In this document: positions 19,050-28,353 of the stretch, piece after piece
Position numbering within the stretch: position 1 is the stretch's first letter
Layout of the letters: every line of letters begins with the position of its first letter
DNA from: Seminavis robusta
Taxonomy: Eukaryota; Bacillariophyta; Bacillariophyceae; Naviculales; Naviculaceae
Assembly: GCA_903772945.1 (NCBI GenBank)
Contig: CAICTM010001461.1
Span: 1 to 28,734 of the forward strand
Length of the DNA stretch: 28,734 nt
Direction: 5' to 3'
Program-made: the position numbers and the translations under genes
The notes under the pieces: model-generated
The model's database searches: none
What the model saw: only the letters and a program-made list of their open reading frames with translations
Told to the model about the DNA's origin: nothing

Positions 19050-19268
19050 ATGTACAGTCAAGAACGCTCAACCTCCTTACTTGTCTCAATCTTTAGCTCG
19101 TCCATTTCAACCGTGTCCTTTGGCTCACTGTGGGTTGTGGAATTTTTGGCGGGCACTTTGACAATTGGGGCTTTGGTATTCGGATCAATATTGATGCAGT
19201 TGGTTGTGGTGGTAACCAAGTCGATTTGCCCTGCCTCCAAAAGAGCCAAATACGTCACCGCTTTGTAA
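19050..19268 (+). CDS. Small membrane protein, paralog 2
   Basis: This encodes 72 residues, aligned along most of its length with the product of 13707-13934. The start MYSQERSTS matches MYSRQEHSS. Both share a membrane segment of the form TLTIGALVFGSILMQLVVVV and a tail CPASKRAKYVTAL. The leader, start context and part of the 3' flank are also related, so the whole transcription unit was duplicated. The 3' untranslated region appears interrupted by a foldback-like element 42 bases after the stop. Function is unknown; the divergence with conserved core and tail suggests both copies were under selection. Confidence 0.7.
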   Translation: MYSQERSTSLLVSIFSSSISTVSFGSLWVVEFLAGTLTIGALVFGSILMQLVVVVTKSICPASKRAKYVTAL

Positions 19269-19310
19269 CAACCACACTGCTGCAGCGGATACACCAACTA
19301 CCCGTATCCT

Positions 19311-19756
19311 GCAAGGTCCTGAAATGGGACTAGTTTCACGCTTTTGGGTTAGTTTCACGCTTTTTGTTAGTTTCACCGAAAATGGATCACCGTTTCCTTG
19401 AAACTAACCCAAAAGCGTGAAACTAACCCAAAAGCGTGAAACTAACCCAAAAAGCGTGAAACTAACCCAAAAAGCGTGAAACTAACCCAAAAAGCGTGAA
19501 ACTAACCAAAAAGCGTGAAACTACTACAGTATCTGTCATAGTAAATCAACGTAAACACGACTAAAAGCGTGAAAATACTTAAAAGCGTGAAACTAACTCA
19601 AAAGCGTGAAACTAACCCAAAAAGCGTGAAACTAACCAAAAAAGCGTGAAACTGACCAAAAAGGGTGAAACTAACAAAAAGCGTGAAACTAACCCAAAAG
19701 GGTGAAACTAACAAAAAGCGTGAAACTTTCCTTTGAGTCCCGTTTCAGGACCTTGC
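19311..19756. mobile_element. Foldback-like element 1 (motif AAAGCGTGAAACTAACC)
   Basis: The termini are 21-bp inverted repeats with one mismatch (19311-19331 and 19736-19756), with core GGTCCTGAAAYGGGACT. Inside, three inverted units (GTTTCACGC type) sit at the left end, followed by 15 direct units of GYGTGAAAC with spacer TAACCCAAAAA, giving a 17-20 bp period. A 45-base interruption lies near 19525-19565. Terminal inverted repeats around arrays of short direct repeats are typical of foldback elements. There is no coding capacity, so movement would need a transposase from elsewhere. The target duplication is unclear. It lies in the 3' flank of the small membrane gene. Confidence 0.75.
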
Positions 19757-19794
19757 TGTAGCGCATGTACCAACACCATCCAATGACCAAGCCA

Positions 19795-20199
19795 GGACCT
19801 CTGTGGAAACGTCATTCGTGGCAAAATACTTAGGAGACGATACACCGAGGAATAAGAGACGATCGAAATGATTTAAGAGACGAAAGCAATCGTCTCCTAT
19901 ATTTAGGAGACGATTCAGTAGGAGACATTCCAATTAGGAGACAAAAATTTCGAAATAGGAGATGATCCGAAAGCTTTAGGAGACGATACCATACAGTTTA
20001 CATGGTACACTTAAAAGACGATCCGTTGAGAATAGGAGACGATCCGTTGAAAATAGGAGATGTTTTAAGAGGAGACAAAAGATTTATGAGACGATCCGTT
20101 TCGTCTCCTATTTTTAGGAGACGAAATCCATTAAATAGGAGACGATCAAAAGGATTTAGGAGACGAAAAGTAGCACGACTCGAGTTTCCACAGAGGTCC
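19795..20199. mobile_element. Foldback-like element 2 (motif TAGGAGACGAT)
   Basis: The terminal inverted repeats are 16 bp and perfect: GGACCTCTGTGGAAAC at 19795-19810 and its reverse complement at 20184-20199. The interior has about 16 direct units of the AGGAGACGAT type, with variants AAGAGACGAA, AGGAGATGAT and AGGAGACAAA, and two inverted CGTCTCCT units that form local hairpins with their neighbours. Units are 17-27 bp apart and not strictly periodic. There is no coding capacity. It starts 38 bases after element 1 ends. The flanking bases AGCCA and AGCTA are only a weak candidate for a target duplication. Confidence 0.75.
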
Positions 20200-20630
20200 A
20201 GCTAGCTAGCTATATTATGAGGCAGTAGTTCGCATAACAGAACATAAAAGGCTTGGTACAGAAAGTACAGCGGGACCGCTGTACCGCCATCGGCCCAACC
20301 GTACACTACCGCTGTAGAGCCCCTGTAGAGCCATTAGCCAATCAGAATGGATCGTTTCGATGACGTCAGTCGGCTGTGATTCATCTCTGTGTCAGCTCGA
20401 TCAGTCTCTCGTGGTGTTGTTTTCGTGGTGTTTCGTGTTGTTTTCGAAAGACCGACAGAGCATACATCCAGAGGATTCGAGGATTTCGAATTTGAGCGAG
20501 ATAGTGAAGCAAGACAATAGAACCGAGGTCATCCCGTCCGTATTCAGTAGCCGCAGAGGTACTTCGCAGAGGTACTCGTACTCACCGCAGCCGAGGATAT
20601 ATCCGCTTTCATCGCAATCCTCCGAAGACG
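20200..20630 (+). promoter_or_regulatory. Probable promoter and leader of the small basic protein gene
   Basis: In order this holds a perfect hairpin GTACAGCGG-GA-CCGCTGTAC (20265-20284), a duplicated CTGTAGAGCC, a consensus CCAAT box (TTAGCCAATCAGAA, about 20334-20347) and a CRE-type site TGACGTCAGT (20360-20369). A likely untranslated leader leads to the ATG at 20631. CCAAT followed by a bZIP-type site with this spacing is a classic eukaryotic promoter layout. TGACGT elements are known CO2/cAMP-responsive sites in diatoms; use here is an inference. Confidence 0.5.
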
Positions 20631-21180
20631 ATGAGTGCGAGTACGAAAGAGGCGCTGGCTGGTATCGACCACTACATCCGGAACCTGTACTCCAGTGGAC
20701 GGTTCCCCAAGGTGGACGACAACGGCATGGTGTTCTTGGCGGCTGTTGGCAAGATAGGACGTGCCTCTGTGAAAGCTAGGACTCCTCTAGTGGCGGGGAA
20801 ATTGGATCAATATTGGCAATGTTGCCGTGCTCGCTGCTGAATCATTCGATCGAATGCACTTCAACATGATGCGGCAGGGCAACACTGGTCTCAGGGGTAG
20901 GCTGAGGCCCCAGCATGCCAAAGCTTTGCTCAGAGACAAGGGTCAGCTTGTTCAGATGGCCAGGATCAATGAACATGCCGCTGGCAAGAGAAAGGCTGCT
21001 CCAAAGCAAGGTGGTCTGACCAAAGCCAAGCTGTTGGACCCACGCACAAGCTTCGCAGACATGAAGGGTTGGGCCAGGGTCCTGGGAAAGTCCATCCAAA
21101 AGACAAAGCCGAAGATGCAGGAGGCTCTGCTGCAGTGCTTTGAGGGCAAGCCAGAAGACCATGTGTTCCACTCCCACTAG
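20631..21180 (+). CDS. Small basic protein of unknown function, with one frameshift
   Basis: Two overlapping frames join into one protein of about 182 residues. The first (from ATG 20631) reads MSASTKEALAGIDHYIRNLY and continues through GMVFLAAVGKIGRASVKA. The second starts its meaningful part with INIGNVAVLAAESFDRM near 20806 and ends DHVFHSH with a TAG at 21178-21180. Removing one G of the pair at 20804-20805 links them. No intron fits, since the only GT-AG pair in the right phase spans 22 nt. The C-terminal half is rich in K, R, Q and G (RGRLRPQHAKALLRDKGQLV, then AAGKRKAAPKQGGLTKAKLL), like a nucleic-acid binder. I do not recognise the family. A consensus error or a fresh pseudogene are both possible. 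Confidence 0.5.
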
Positions 21181-21198
21181 CTAGCTAGCTTGGTGGTT

Positions 21199-21248
21199 GG
21201 GCCCCAAGGGGCCCAATCTTTATGGTTCAGAGCCCCCTTTGGGGGCTC
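21199..21248. terminator. Two successive GC-rich hairpins after the small basic protein gene
   Basis: GGGCCCC-AA-GGGGCCC (21199-21214) and GAGCCCCC-TTT-GGGGGCTC (21230-21248) are both perfect stems. Each is followed by AAYCTTTAT. They lie 18-68 bases after the stop codon. They may stabilise or end the transcript, or be the ends of a small element. Eukaryotes do not use intrinsic terminators, so the role is uncertain. Confidence 0.35.
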
Positions 21249-21697
21249 AACCTTTATAGTACTAGCTTAAAAAATTTTCTATTATAGAGAGGTACTAGAC
21301 TAGTACTGTAAATTGAAACCAAATAATCATAAATCCAAAGTCGTAACGGTAGGGTTGATCGCAGCGACTTTGTACCGGCTCCGGTGCAGATTGGCTTGTA
21401 CATGTCATGTATGACTTTGATCGCGCAGAAGGCGTAAGATTTAACAAAGAGGTCCACCTGGTTCTTCTCCAAATCTTGTTTACACAACGAGATAACGAGA
21501 TGCAAAAGAGACCCCCGAACCCCGAAGTCTGAAGCAATTGACGAGCTGACTGTCTGAATTGGCTATCTTCCTCTGCTGGTTGAAACGACGGGCTACCGTA
21601 GATAGAACATTGTTGACTTTCATTGGCTCGGTTGCCAGGATAACGACGAACTACCGCTAGCTAGAAGGTTAGACGTTGGTCTCCTGCCACCAGAGAC
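21249..21697. other. Intergenic, upstream of the 7TM receptor gene
   Basis: No gene is seen. GGTACTAGACTAGTACTG (21291-21308) is a local palindrome. Inverted CCAAT boxes (ATTGG) occur at about 21557 and 21622, the second 75 bases before the ATG at 21698. Confidence 0.45.
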
Positions 21698-23010
21698 ATG
21701 GATCCCGAGGACATTGTATGGCAGGACGACCATGTGATTACTACACACGAAAAGGTTTATTTCAGTCTGACACGAGTGGCAGGTTTTGTGTCGGTCCTCT
21801 CAGCCGTTTGCATTCTGGTGGAAACAGTGGGAGATGTGAGGGCAGGTGCCGCCACCACCGTCACCCGACTGTTGCTGGCCATGCAAGTGGGACAAATTTG
21901 TCATTCATCGATGTGGGCCGTCGGCAACTGGGCGGCGCCCTCCTTTATCCCCGATGCCTGGAGTGCTCAAGGGACAATTTGGACCTGTGAGTTGGCGGGA
22001 TTTCTACTCAACTTGGGGGCCTTGGTCGTGATTCTCTATGATGCAGCTCTGTCCATTACGTACCTTTTAATGGTACGGTACAATTGGAGGTCCTTGGCAC
22101 ACTGGCGGCTCGAACGAATCCTTCATTTACTGATTGGACCAACCGCATTGGCAATAGCAATTCCACCATGGCCCTTGGACCTTTACAACTTTGATTGGGG
22201 TATTTGCTGGATTGAGTATTTCCCAGTTGGGTGTGAAGGAGACGATTGTTTGCGGGGAGGGGAACCGCACAACATTTCTTTCGAATTCTACAGCTGACAG
22301 TGGCACTGGCCAGCATGGTTTTATCCGTCTTCTGTATGCTTTCCATTGTGCTCTTTGTAAGGAACACTGAAGCTCGGAATGCACGTTATCTAGAACGATT
22401 CTATCGAAATGCTCAATCCCGGCCACCACGACAATCCGATGTGTCAACCACCTCCCATGGACCAACAAGCAGCGTACGTTCCAATACCGAGGACAGGTTT
22501 TACAAGACCCGAATGATGGCTTTCCGCGGGGTCCGGTATGCCAGCACCAACTTGCTGGCGTCAACACCCATCTTCCTGCAAGTTGCATTCGATATCGATT
22601 CGCAAGTGTTTCTGGACGTTGCAGCCTGTTCATATGCTTTGCATGGATTCTATTACCTCGTCTTCTTTTTGAGAGACCGAAAGGTCGTGAGAAGTCGCTA
22701 CGGGCGACTTTGGAAAAGGCTGCTTTACGTTCCAATAACGTACAATGGAGGGCATGCAGATGCTTGCCGATGCTGCTGTTGCTGTCGTTATATTACGAGG
22801 AGGCGCAATCAACAACAATGCTCAACGTGTCAAAAAGAGCAAGACAAGCTGCCCGCGACAACCAACCAACAACCTCTGGAAAGGAATTCGGCGAATTCGG
22901 CCGGTGCACGGGATTCTATAACGCCCGTCGAGAACAATGACGCCCGACCCCTTCGAAACGACGATGCCACCGTAGAGACCCACGCGAAACAAAACTCTTC
23001 AAGCATCTGA
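21698..23010 (+). CDS. 7TM receptor-like (GPCR-like) membrane protein, with one frameshift
   Basis: The first frame (21698-22297) gives four membrane segments at about residues 20-44, 53-80, 95-126 and 140-160. An extracellular loop follows with ICWIEYFPVGCEGDDCLRGG, in which cysteines could pair with C96 before TM3 as in class A and cAMP-receptor-like GPCRs. The second frame resumes near 22290 with LTVALASMVLSVFCMLSIVL (TM5). A basic loop, TM6 (ASTNLLASTPIFLQ), TM7 (CSYALHGFYYLVFFL), a cysteine cluster CRCCCCC (a likely palmitoylation site) and a long polar tail follow. A net change of one base between about 22255 and 22295 is needed. Skipping 22200-22300 as an intron would also restore phase but would remove the cysteine loop. 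No DRY motif is evident, so ligand and coupling are unknown. Confidence 0.65.
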
Positions 23011-23524
23011 AATATCATTTGGAATGACCACCAGTCGAACTGGAATCCAGTCAGTACGTGCACGTTCCAGCCAGCGGGATCCCTGCATTGTTGTACGCAA
23101 CGCGCCGCCCTACAACACTACCGTATCTCCTTCTCTCAAGCCATTTGGTGCTCCATCTGCAATGCACTCTGCGCTCAAGGAAGATCGCATACGGTAGGTT
23201 TGGTGGGGATAGTATCAAAATGGCACCGAGTTTGTCATTGTTGGTTCATGCCTTCAAAAGGAGGCCCATCGCGCAATTTCTGCGAATCAAGAGTTTCGTG
23301 AGCTACTTTACCTGTCCTGTTCATCTATTAATAACTAAACAGACAACTTTGTTGCTGGAACTCTTTTGGCACCGTTCAAGCCGTGCAGCTGGCTTACACA
23401 TTTTTTTGAGACTGGCCAAACGGAAAAGCACGAGGTGCACGGAGGTGCCAAGCAGAGCCATCTCGATCTCCAAAGCAATGCAGCAACTGTTTGCTTCATG
23501 CATGGAGTACGTGTACTCGAAAAC
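23011..23524. other. Intergenic between the 7TM gene and the BTB gene
   Basis: No gene is supported. Open frames here lack an ATG in good context or lie in the wrong strand. An alternative in-frame ATG for the BTB gene lies at 23498. Confidence 0.45.
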
Positions 23525-24547
23525 ATGGAGAGAGAAGCAGACGCCCCAGCCATCAAGAAGCTTCGTTGCGGCGAACCCGACGTCAAGGTGATTCTCAGCT
23601 ACGATGATGATGATGATGATCATGATGACGAGCCAAAACAACGAACCGAAGAATACGAAATGTACGGCCCTGTGTTGGCCAGTCTGAGTGGATTCTTTGA
23701 CGCGGCCTTGTCGGTGGAAATGAAAGAAAAGACGACCCGTGAAATCACGATCCAAGATGTGACACCCGCCGTCTTTGAACAAGGCATCACCGTGCTGCAA
23801 GATCCCCTTGTTAGCCGGTCCATCACGGCTCAGGAGGCCTTGAAACTTGTGGAATTCTACGACAAGTACGAGTTTCGCAAAGGGCTGTTGTTGTGTGACG
23901 AAATTCTAGCCGAATATCTGGAGCAAGAATCCGCCAAGTTACCGTTTGATTTGGATGTCATTGTGGAAGCCGCAGCACAGGCACATGCCTACAATCTGAC
24001 CAAAACTAACGCCAAGGGAATCCAATTTCTGCAACAACGATTCGCCAGAGATCGCAGCATCCGTAGTCCCGATCATTTGGGCTCCGGCATCTTTTCCGAA
24101 CAGCACATTCGTATGCTGCAGCCCATGTTCCTGGAAGGCATCTTGGAGGCTCCGGAGGGCACCACGAGGGAAGAAATGGAATCCCCACTCTTCCCCAAGT
24201 ACTTTGTCAAGTGCAAGGCAGCCGAGTTTGCGTCTCGGCAGATTCGTACCGTAAAATTGATGGGAAGTGACTGTGGAGCCGATGGACTGTACTATCTGGA
24301 CGATGGAAGCTATGTTACCGAAAGCACTGGGGTTTGGCTGTACGACAACGAAGAGCATGCGGTCAACTTTTGGATTACAAAAAACGTCACATGGCAGATA
24401 TTTTGTGCCAAAGAAGCCACCAACGATGGGATGTTGTGTCTGTGGATGTGTCCGCACAGCCAGAATCTAGACTTTCCGCCCAAGGGACCCTGGTTACCGG
24501 TGGACGAGTTCAGTGAATCACAGGGAAGGCCGCGGTTAGTCTACTAA
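23525..24547 (+). CDS. BTB/POZ domain protein
   Basis: This encodes 340 residues from the ATG in AAAACATGGAGAG. Residues about 18-133 form a BTB fold: DVKVIL, then YGPVLASLSGFFDAALSVEM (the usual HK-xLxxxSxxF position), then ITIQDVTPAVFEQGITVL, then the helices around LVEFYDKYEFRKGLLLCDEI. A run of six aspartates plus HDD interrupts the first hairpin and comes from a GAT triplet repeat (23602-23626). The C-terminal half (about 230-325) is a separate module with GADGLYYLDDGSYVTES and VTWQIFCAKEATNDGMLCLW. I do not recognise it. BTB proteins are often CUL3 substrate adaptors; that role is an inference here. The open frame extends upstream to 23366 without an ATG until 23498. Confidence 0.82.
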   Translation: MEREADAPAIKKLRCGEPDVKVILSYDDDDDDHDDEPKQRTEEYEMYGPVLASLSGFFDAALSVEMKEKTTREITIQDVTPAVFEQGITVLQDPLVSRSITAQEALKLVEFYDKYEFRKGLLLCDEILAEYLEQESAKLPFDLDVIVEAAAQAHAYNLTKTNAKGIQFLQQRFARDRSIRSPDHLGSGIFSEQHIRMLQPMFLEGILEAPEGTTREEMESPLFPKYFVKCKAAEFASRQIRTVKLMGSDCGADGLYYLDDGSYVTESTGVWLYDNEEHAVNFWITKNVTWQIFCAKEATNDGMLCLWMCPHSQNLDFPPKGPWLPVDEFSESQGRPRLVY

Positions 24548-25059
24548 CTGCTAGCTAGCATTCGAAAGGAAGAAACAATGGCGGCATGTCTTTTGGAGGC
24601 CTCCTGTGTTCGTGTTTCTTAGAATCATCACTTCAAGCTTCAGCTACAAAAAGCTTATTTGACTGTAATGAGTAGAGTGGCATAAAGCGTCTTCAACCAA
24701 ACATCAGCACAGATACTTGGTAACAGCAACTCTAGGCCGCGTTACATCGGGTCAGATGCCTTCCAGGGACGGCCATTTTCATGCATCGAAACCACATTGA
24801 GCAAACGCTGAAGATGGTCCTATGCATGAAAATGGTTGTCCTTGGGATGGATTGTCGCGCGCTTGCTTTAAAAAGGTGTGCTTTCAAATTCCATCAGAGC
24901 TGACGCAAACTAGGCCCATCATTGTAAAGTTGTGTCTTTTGGTGTGAGCTACCTTGGGCTGCGGTGTTGGGCGGTGACATGTAGCTCTGAGGTGATGGTT
25001 GTGTGCATGTACCGTACCCTAAAAGTACGTATTTCTTAAAACCGTGTTTTTAATTATGT
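24548..25059. other. 3' flank of the BTB gene and left flank of the Gag-like element
   Basis: No gene is seen. An imperfect inverted repeat pairs 24762-24786 (TCCAGGGACGGCCATTTTCA and onward) with 24822-24846 around a 35-base loop. Near 25010-25070 the sequence CGTACCCTAAAAGTACGTAT and then TTCTTAAAAC loosely resembles satellite modules A and B. No LTR boundary is clear. Confidence 0.45.
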
Positions 25060-28000
25060 GTGCGTCACAGGAGTCAACTCGCTCACACGCGATCAACCGT
25101 TAAATCTTTCCAGAATGGCGTTCCGGTGCTATGCTTGCAATGCGGTCAACCAGCCAAACTCTCCCAAAGGACATTAAGTGATGTCACCGCCAGAATGTTG
25201 GGATTACAAAATCGAGAAGAGCCAATTTACTTCTGCTGCCAATGTGAGGAGTTCATAGCCCTAGAAAGAATTATGGCAATGCCACAGAAACTTCCAGCAT
25301 CCCTGAGCCCACCACATGGACATAACCCCAGAGCAACCATCAAACCAACCTCTCTTCCAGTCAACCATGCCAAGATGATGATCCCGACTACCCTATTTCC
25401 ACTGTCCCCGCCAAAACTGAGTAGAAGAACTCCCAAGCAAAGTTCCCGTGCAGATAATGATGCATGTCCCAATCAGGAAAAGTTGATCCCGCTGAGAGGC
25501 AATCAGGGCGATGCTACCTATGTAGATTGCAATCAAGCCAATCTGGAAGTAACAATGAAGCCAAAACCAAGCCCAATGAAAGCCCACAAGAAGACAATGT
25601 TGGAAAGAGCCCTTGCAACTACCATTAGTCCCAGAGATATTTCTACAGCCAAACAATCTTTGAACACTGACAACACCAAATACCAAGACTTTGACTCCTT
25701 TCCACCTGAAATCAAAAGTATGCGCAGGAACATTCACCAGTGCTCCTGTCACCATCGAACAGCCACTGAATTGGCGGCAGGCCGGCTATGTTTGTGCTGC
25801 AGATGTGGCTCGAAGGCCTGCAAACTGGAGTTAAAACTGGATGCGATGGGCAAGATTCCAGCTGGCTTCGGATGTCATTCAACGGCTGAAGAGGCAGTGA
25901 CCAAGATACTGGCATACCACGAGCACAGAGGTGACCCACTACCAGACAATTGGGATGTCTTATATGACTCTGATGGGAACTCAGTGGGATCCTTCAAACA
26001 AACTGAAGCCAGTGATGCCGATGTTGATTTTGATGTTGATGTTGAAACATATCAGAGAACAATGACATTACTGGAAGCTGAGTCTCCAACATGTGACAAT
26101 GGAAGTCATGAGGCAAAAGAGAGTGACTGGTTCGGACAACAGCCAAACTTATTACTTAATATAGATAGTCGATCTTCTTCACAACTTTGTGTTGGAACTG
26201 ACTCCAGTGTGACTGATACCACAAAGCAAGAGGGCACGAACTCTTCCATGGATGAACTTGGGTCGAGGATTCCTGTGGCAACAATGGCAACTGGAGGTGG
26301 TCAAACAACCACTGGCAAGAGATCGGCCAATGATGCTGTTGAGGATCGACCAGTAATGGAACAAGACAATGAGGGTCAACACTCAGAACAAGGCGGATCT
26401 GGAAAGAATGATGGCAACCATAATGGCGGAGGCAATGATGAACAAGGAAATGGTTCAGAGGGTGGCCAGTCAGCACTTGCTGGCACCTCAGCTGTGCAGT
26501 CCTTCCCTGGAAAAGGAGCATGCATCACGGGAATTCAAAATATGACCGATCCAATTAAGTATGGACCACTCAGAGAACTTCTCAAACTCTGCAGTGATGG
26601 AAATTGTCTTTTCTTCTACACTCATGACAAGCGAGGCGACACTACTGGCAAACCTTTACCATACTCACAGATTGAGCAGATGGATGATACAGCCCTCGGA
26701 CAGGCATTCAATGTGTGCAAGCCAAAATGGGGGCAAGAGTCCAAGCACAAGTGCAGATTTGGGGCATCATTCTACTTCTACAGTCAGAAACACCTCAATG
26801 TGAGAGCTCTCAAACAAATTCCGGGAGTGATTCCTTTCCTCAAACTTCACAACTGGCAATTGAAGGCACACTCCCTTCTTCAGTCCCAGACTATCACACC
26901 TCTATTTATTCAGGGCAAACACCCCCACAAAACCAACACAGAGGCAGTGGCACAGCAGCTCATGACCTACTTCTAAACAGAGGGCATTAATGTACCTGTA
27001 GCGGTGCAAATGACTCAGTTGGGAGCAGACAAAGTCCCTATTTTGGGAATTCAATGTCACATTGAGGACGAACCCATCTTTGACAAATGGGCGCTTTCAG
27101 GCAAACATCACCCCAAGTATGATGTATTCCACAGGAAAATTCAGAAGTCAGGAAGATCCCAGGACTTGCGGAAAGCTTTGGCACAACACATGGCGGCAGT
27201 GGACGCCATCACTGGAATTCCTGTGGACAACATCAGCCCAGCCCACTCAAAGGCTGTTTTCGAATCCATGCAACAACTGACAAATGACAAAGGCCATAAA
27301 ATCTTTACAGACTTGGAGCCTCATAAGACTGCTGCAGTCACTGGAAAGCACTATGTGTTATGCCACAAGGATGACCGGGATCTGGCAGTTCAGGAACTGC
27401 AAAAACTGTTTGATGTGATGCCAACAGCACAACACTTTCAAGGCAAAAAGCCATCAATACCTGAGAGACAGCCACGGCCACCAAAAGACACCAGGTTTGA
27501 CGATTACTCTGTTGCACTGTCTCTGACACCAGGACTTTCCAAGATAGAAGAGATGAGGGAGACTCCCTGGGGAGCATCTCTTTGAATGGCCAAGAGGATT
27601 ACAACCAGCATGTATCAAGGTGGCAGAAATTCTATAAACGAATGAAGAGTACCAAACCAGCTGCAGAGATCTCGGTGCCAGCTGTGCCCCCCACTTCTGC
27701 GATGGGAGGTGACTTTAGTGATCTCAGTCAAAAGAAATTCAAGATTTGAAGTTGGCACAAACAAAGTTAGAAGAAAAGTTAGCAGCACAGCAGGTGGCTC
27801 ACCAGCAAGAGATGGAGCGACGGCTGCAAAACCAACAGGAATTCCATCATCGAGAGATGTTGAAAATGCAACAGCAACAACAAACTATCATTCAACAAGC
27901 GGTGACTCAGACCAAACAAGCACTCCTGCCAGATATGGAATCAATGTTTGAAAGACTCATGCTCAAAATGCCTTCAATTCCCCCGGCACCAAACCCTCAA

Positions 28001-28351
28001 CCTCCAGCATCTCATTCTTATATGCCGGGGATGCTACCACCAATGGGCCAGCAGTATGGACACCCCTACCAACCACAGTATGGCTACCAACATCAGATGA
28101 CATCCAGACACAACACTGGTGGTCACAATGCCAACAATACAGGAAGTGTCTACCAACCTTTGCAAGATGTACTGATGCAACGCACAGGCCAACAGCAGGA
28201 AGCCACCAGTGCAGCCAATCATCAAGGATCCACCCAGGGAACACCAACTGCACCTGGCCCAAGCCCTGCTCCACCACCAACAGGTGGCTTCGCGGGCTTT
28301 TCCCACCACCACCCGCCCCCTAGTGGATCTGCCGGTGGTGGTGCAACTTAA
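25060..28351 (+). pseudogene. Gag-like polyprotein of an unassigned retroelement, interrupted
   Basis: The open frame 25060-26976 carries an N-terminal zinc-ribbon-like pair C25-x2-C28 and C59-x2-C62. A low-complexity linker and a second cysteine cluster (about residues 226-255, QCSCHH and CLCCRCG) follow, then an acidic and glycine-rich linker, then a globular block from about residue 492 (NMTDPIKYGPLRELLKLCSD). The block continues in the same frame after a single TAA (26974-26976), through HHPKYDVFHRKIQKSGR to RDLAVQELQKLFD. Two frame changes follow (near 27582 and 27735). The end (to 28351) is a glutamine-rich coiled coil and a proline- and histidine-rich tail. The order resembles a structural Gag or ORF1. 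The globular block fits no family I can name. The first codon of the frame is not ATG, so the true start is unknown. Confidence 0.5.
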
Positions 28352-28353
28352 GT

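Noticed and set aside
19331..19730. CRISPR-like array
   Set aside because: Units are 17-20 bp with A-rich, near-identical spacers rather than unique spacers, the array is enclosed by a terminal inverted repeat, and the genome is eukaryotic.
20360..20779. 139-codon plus-strand frame before and across the start of the small basic protein gene
   Set aside because: It covers the promoter with CCAAT and CRE elements and gives low-complexity sequence. The frame from 20631 is more protein-like and continues into the second half.
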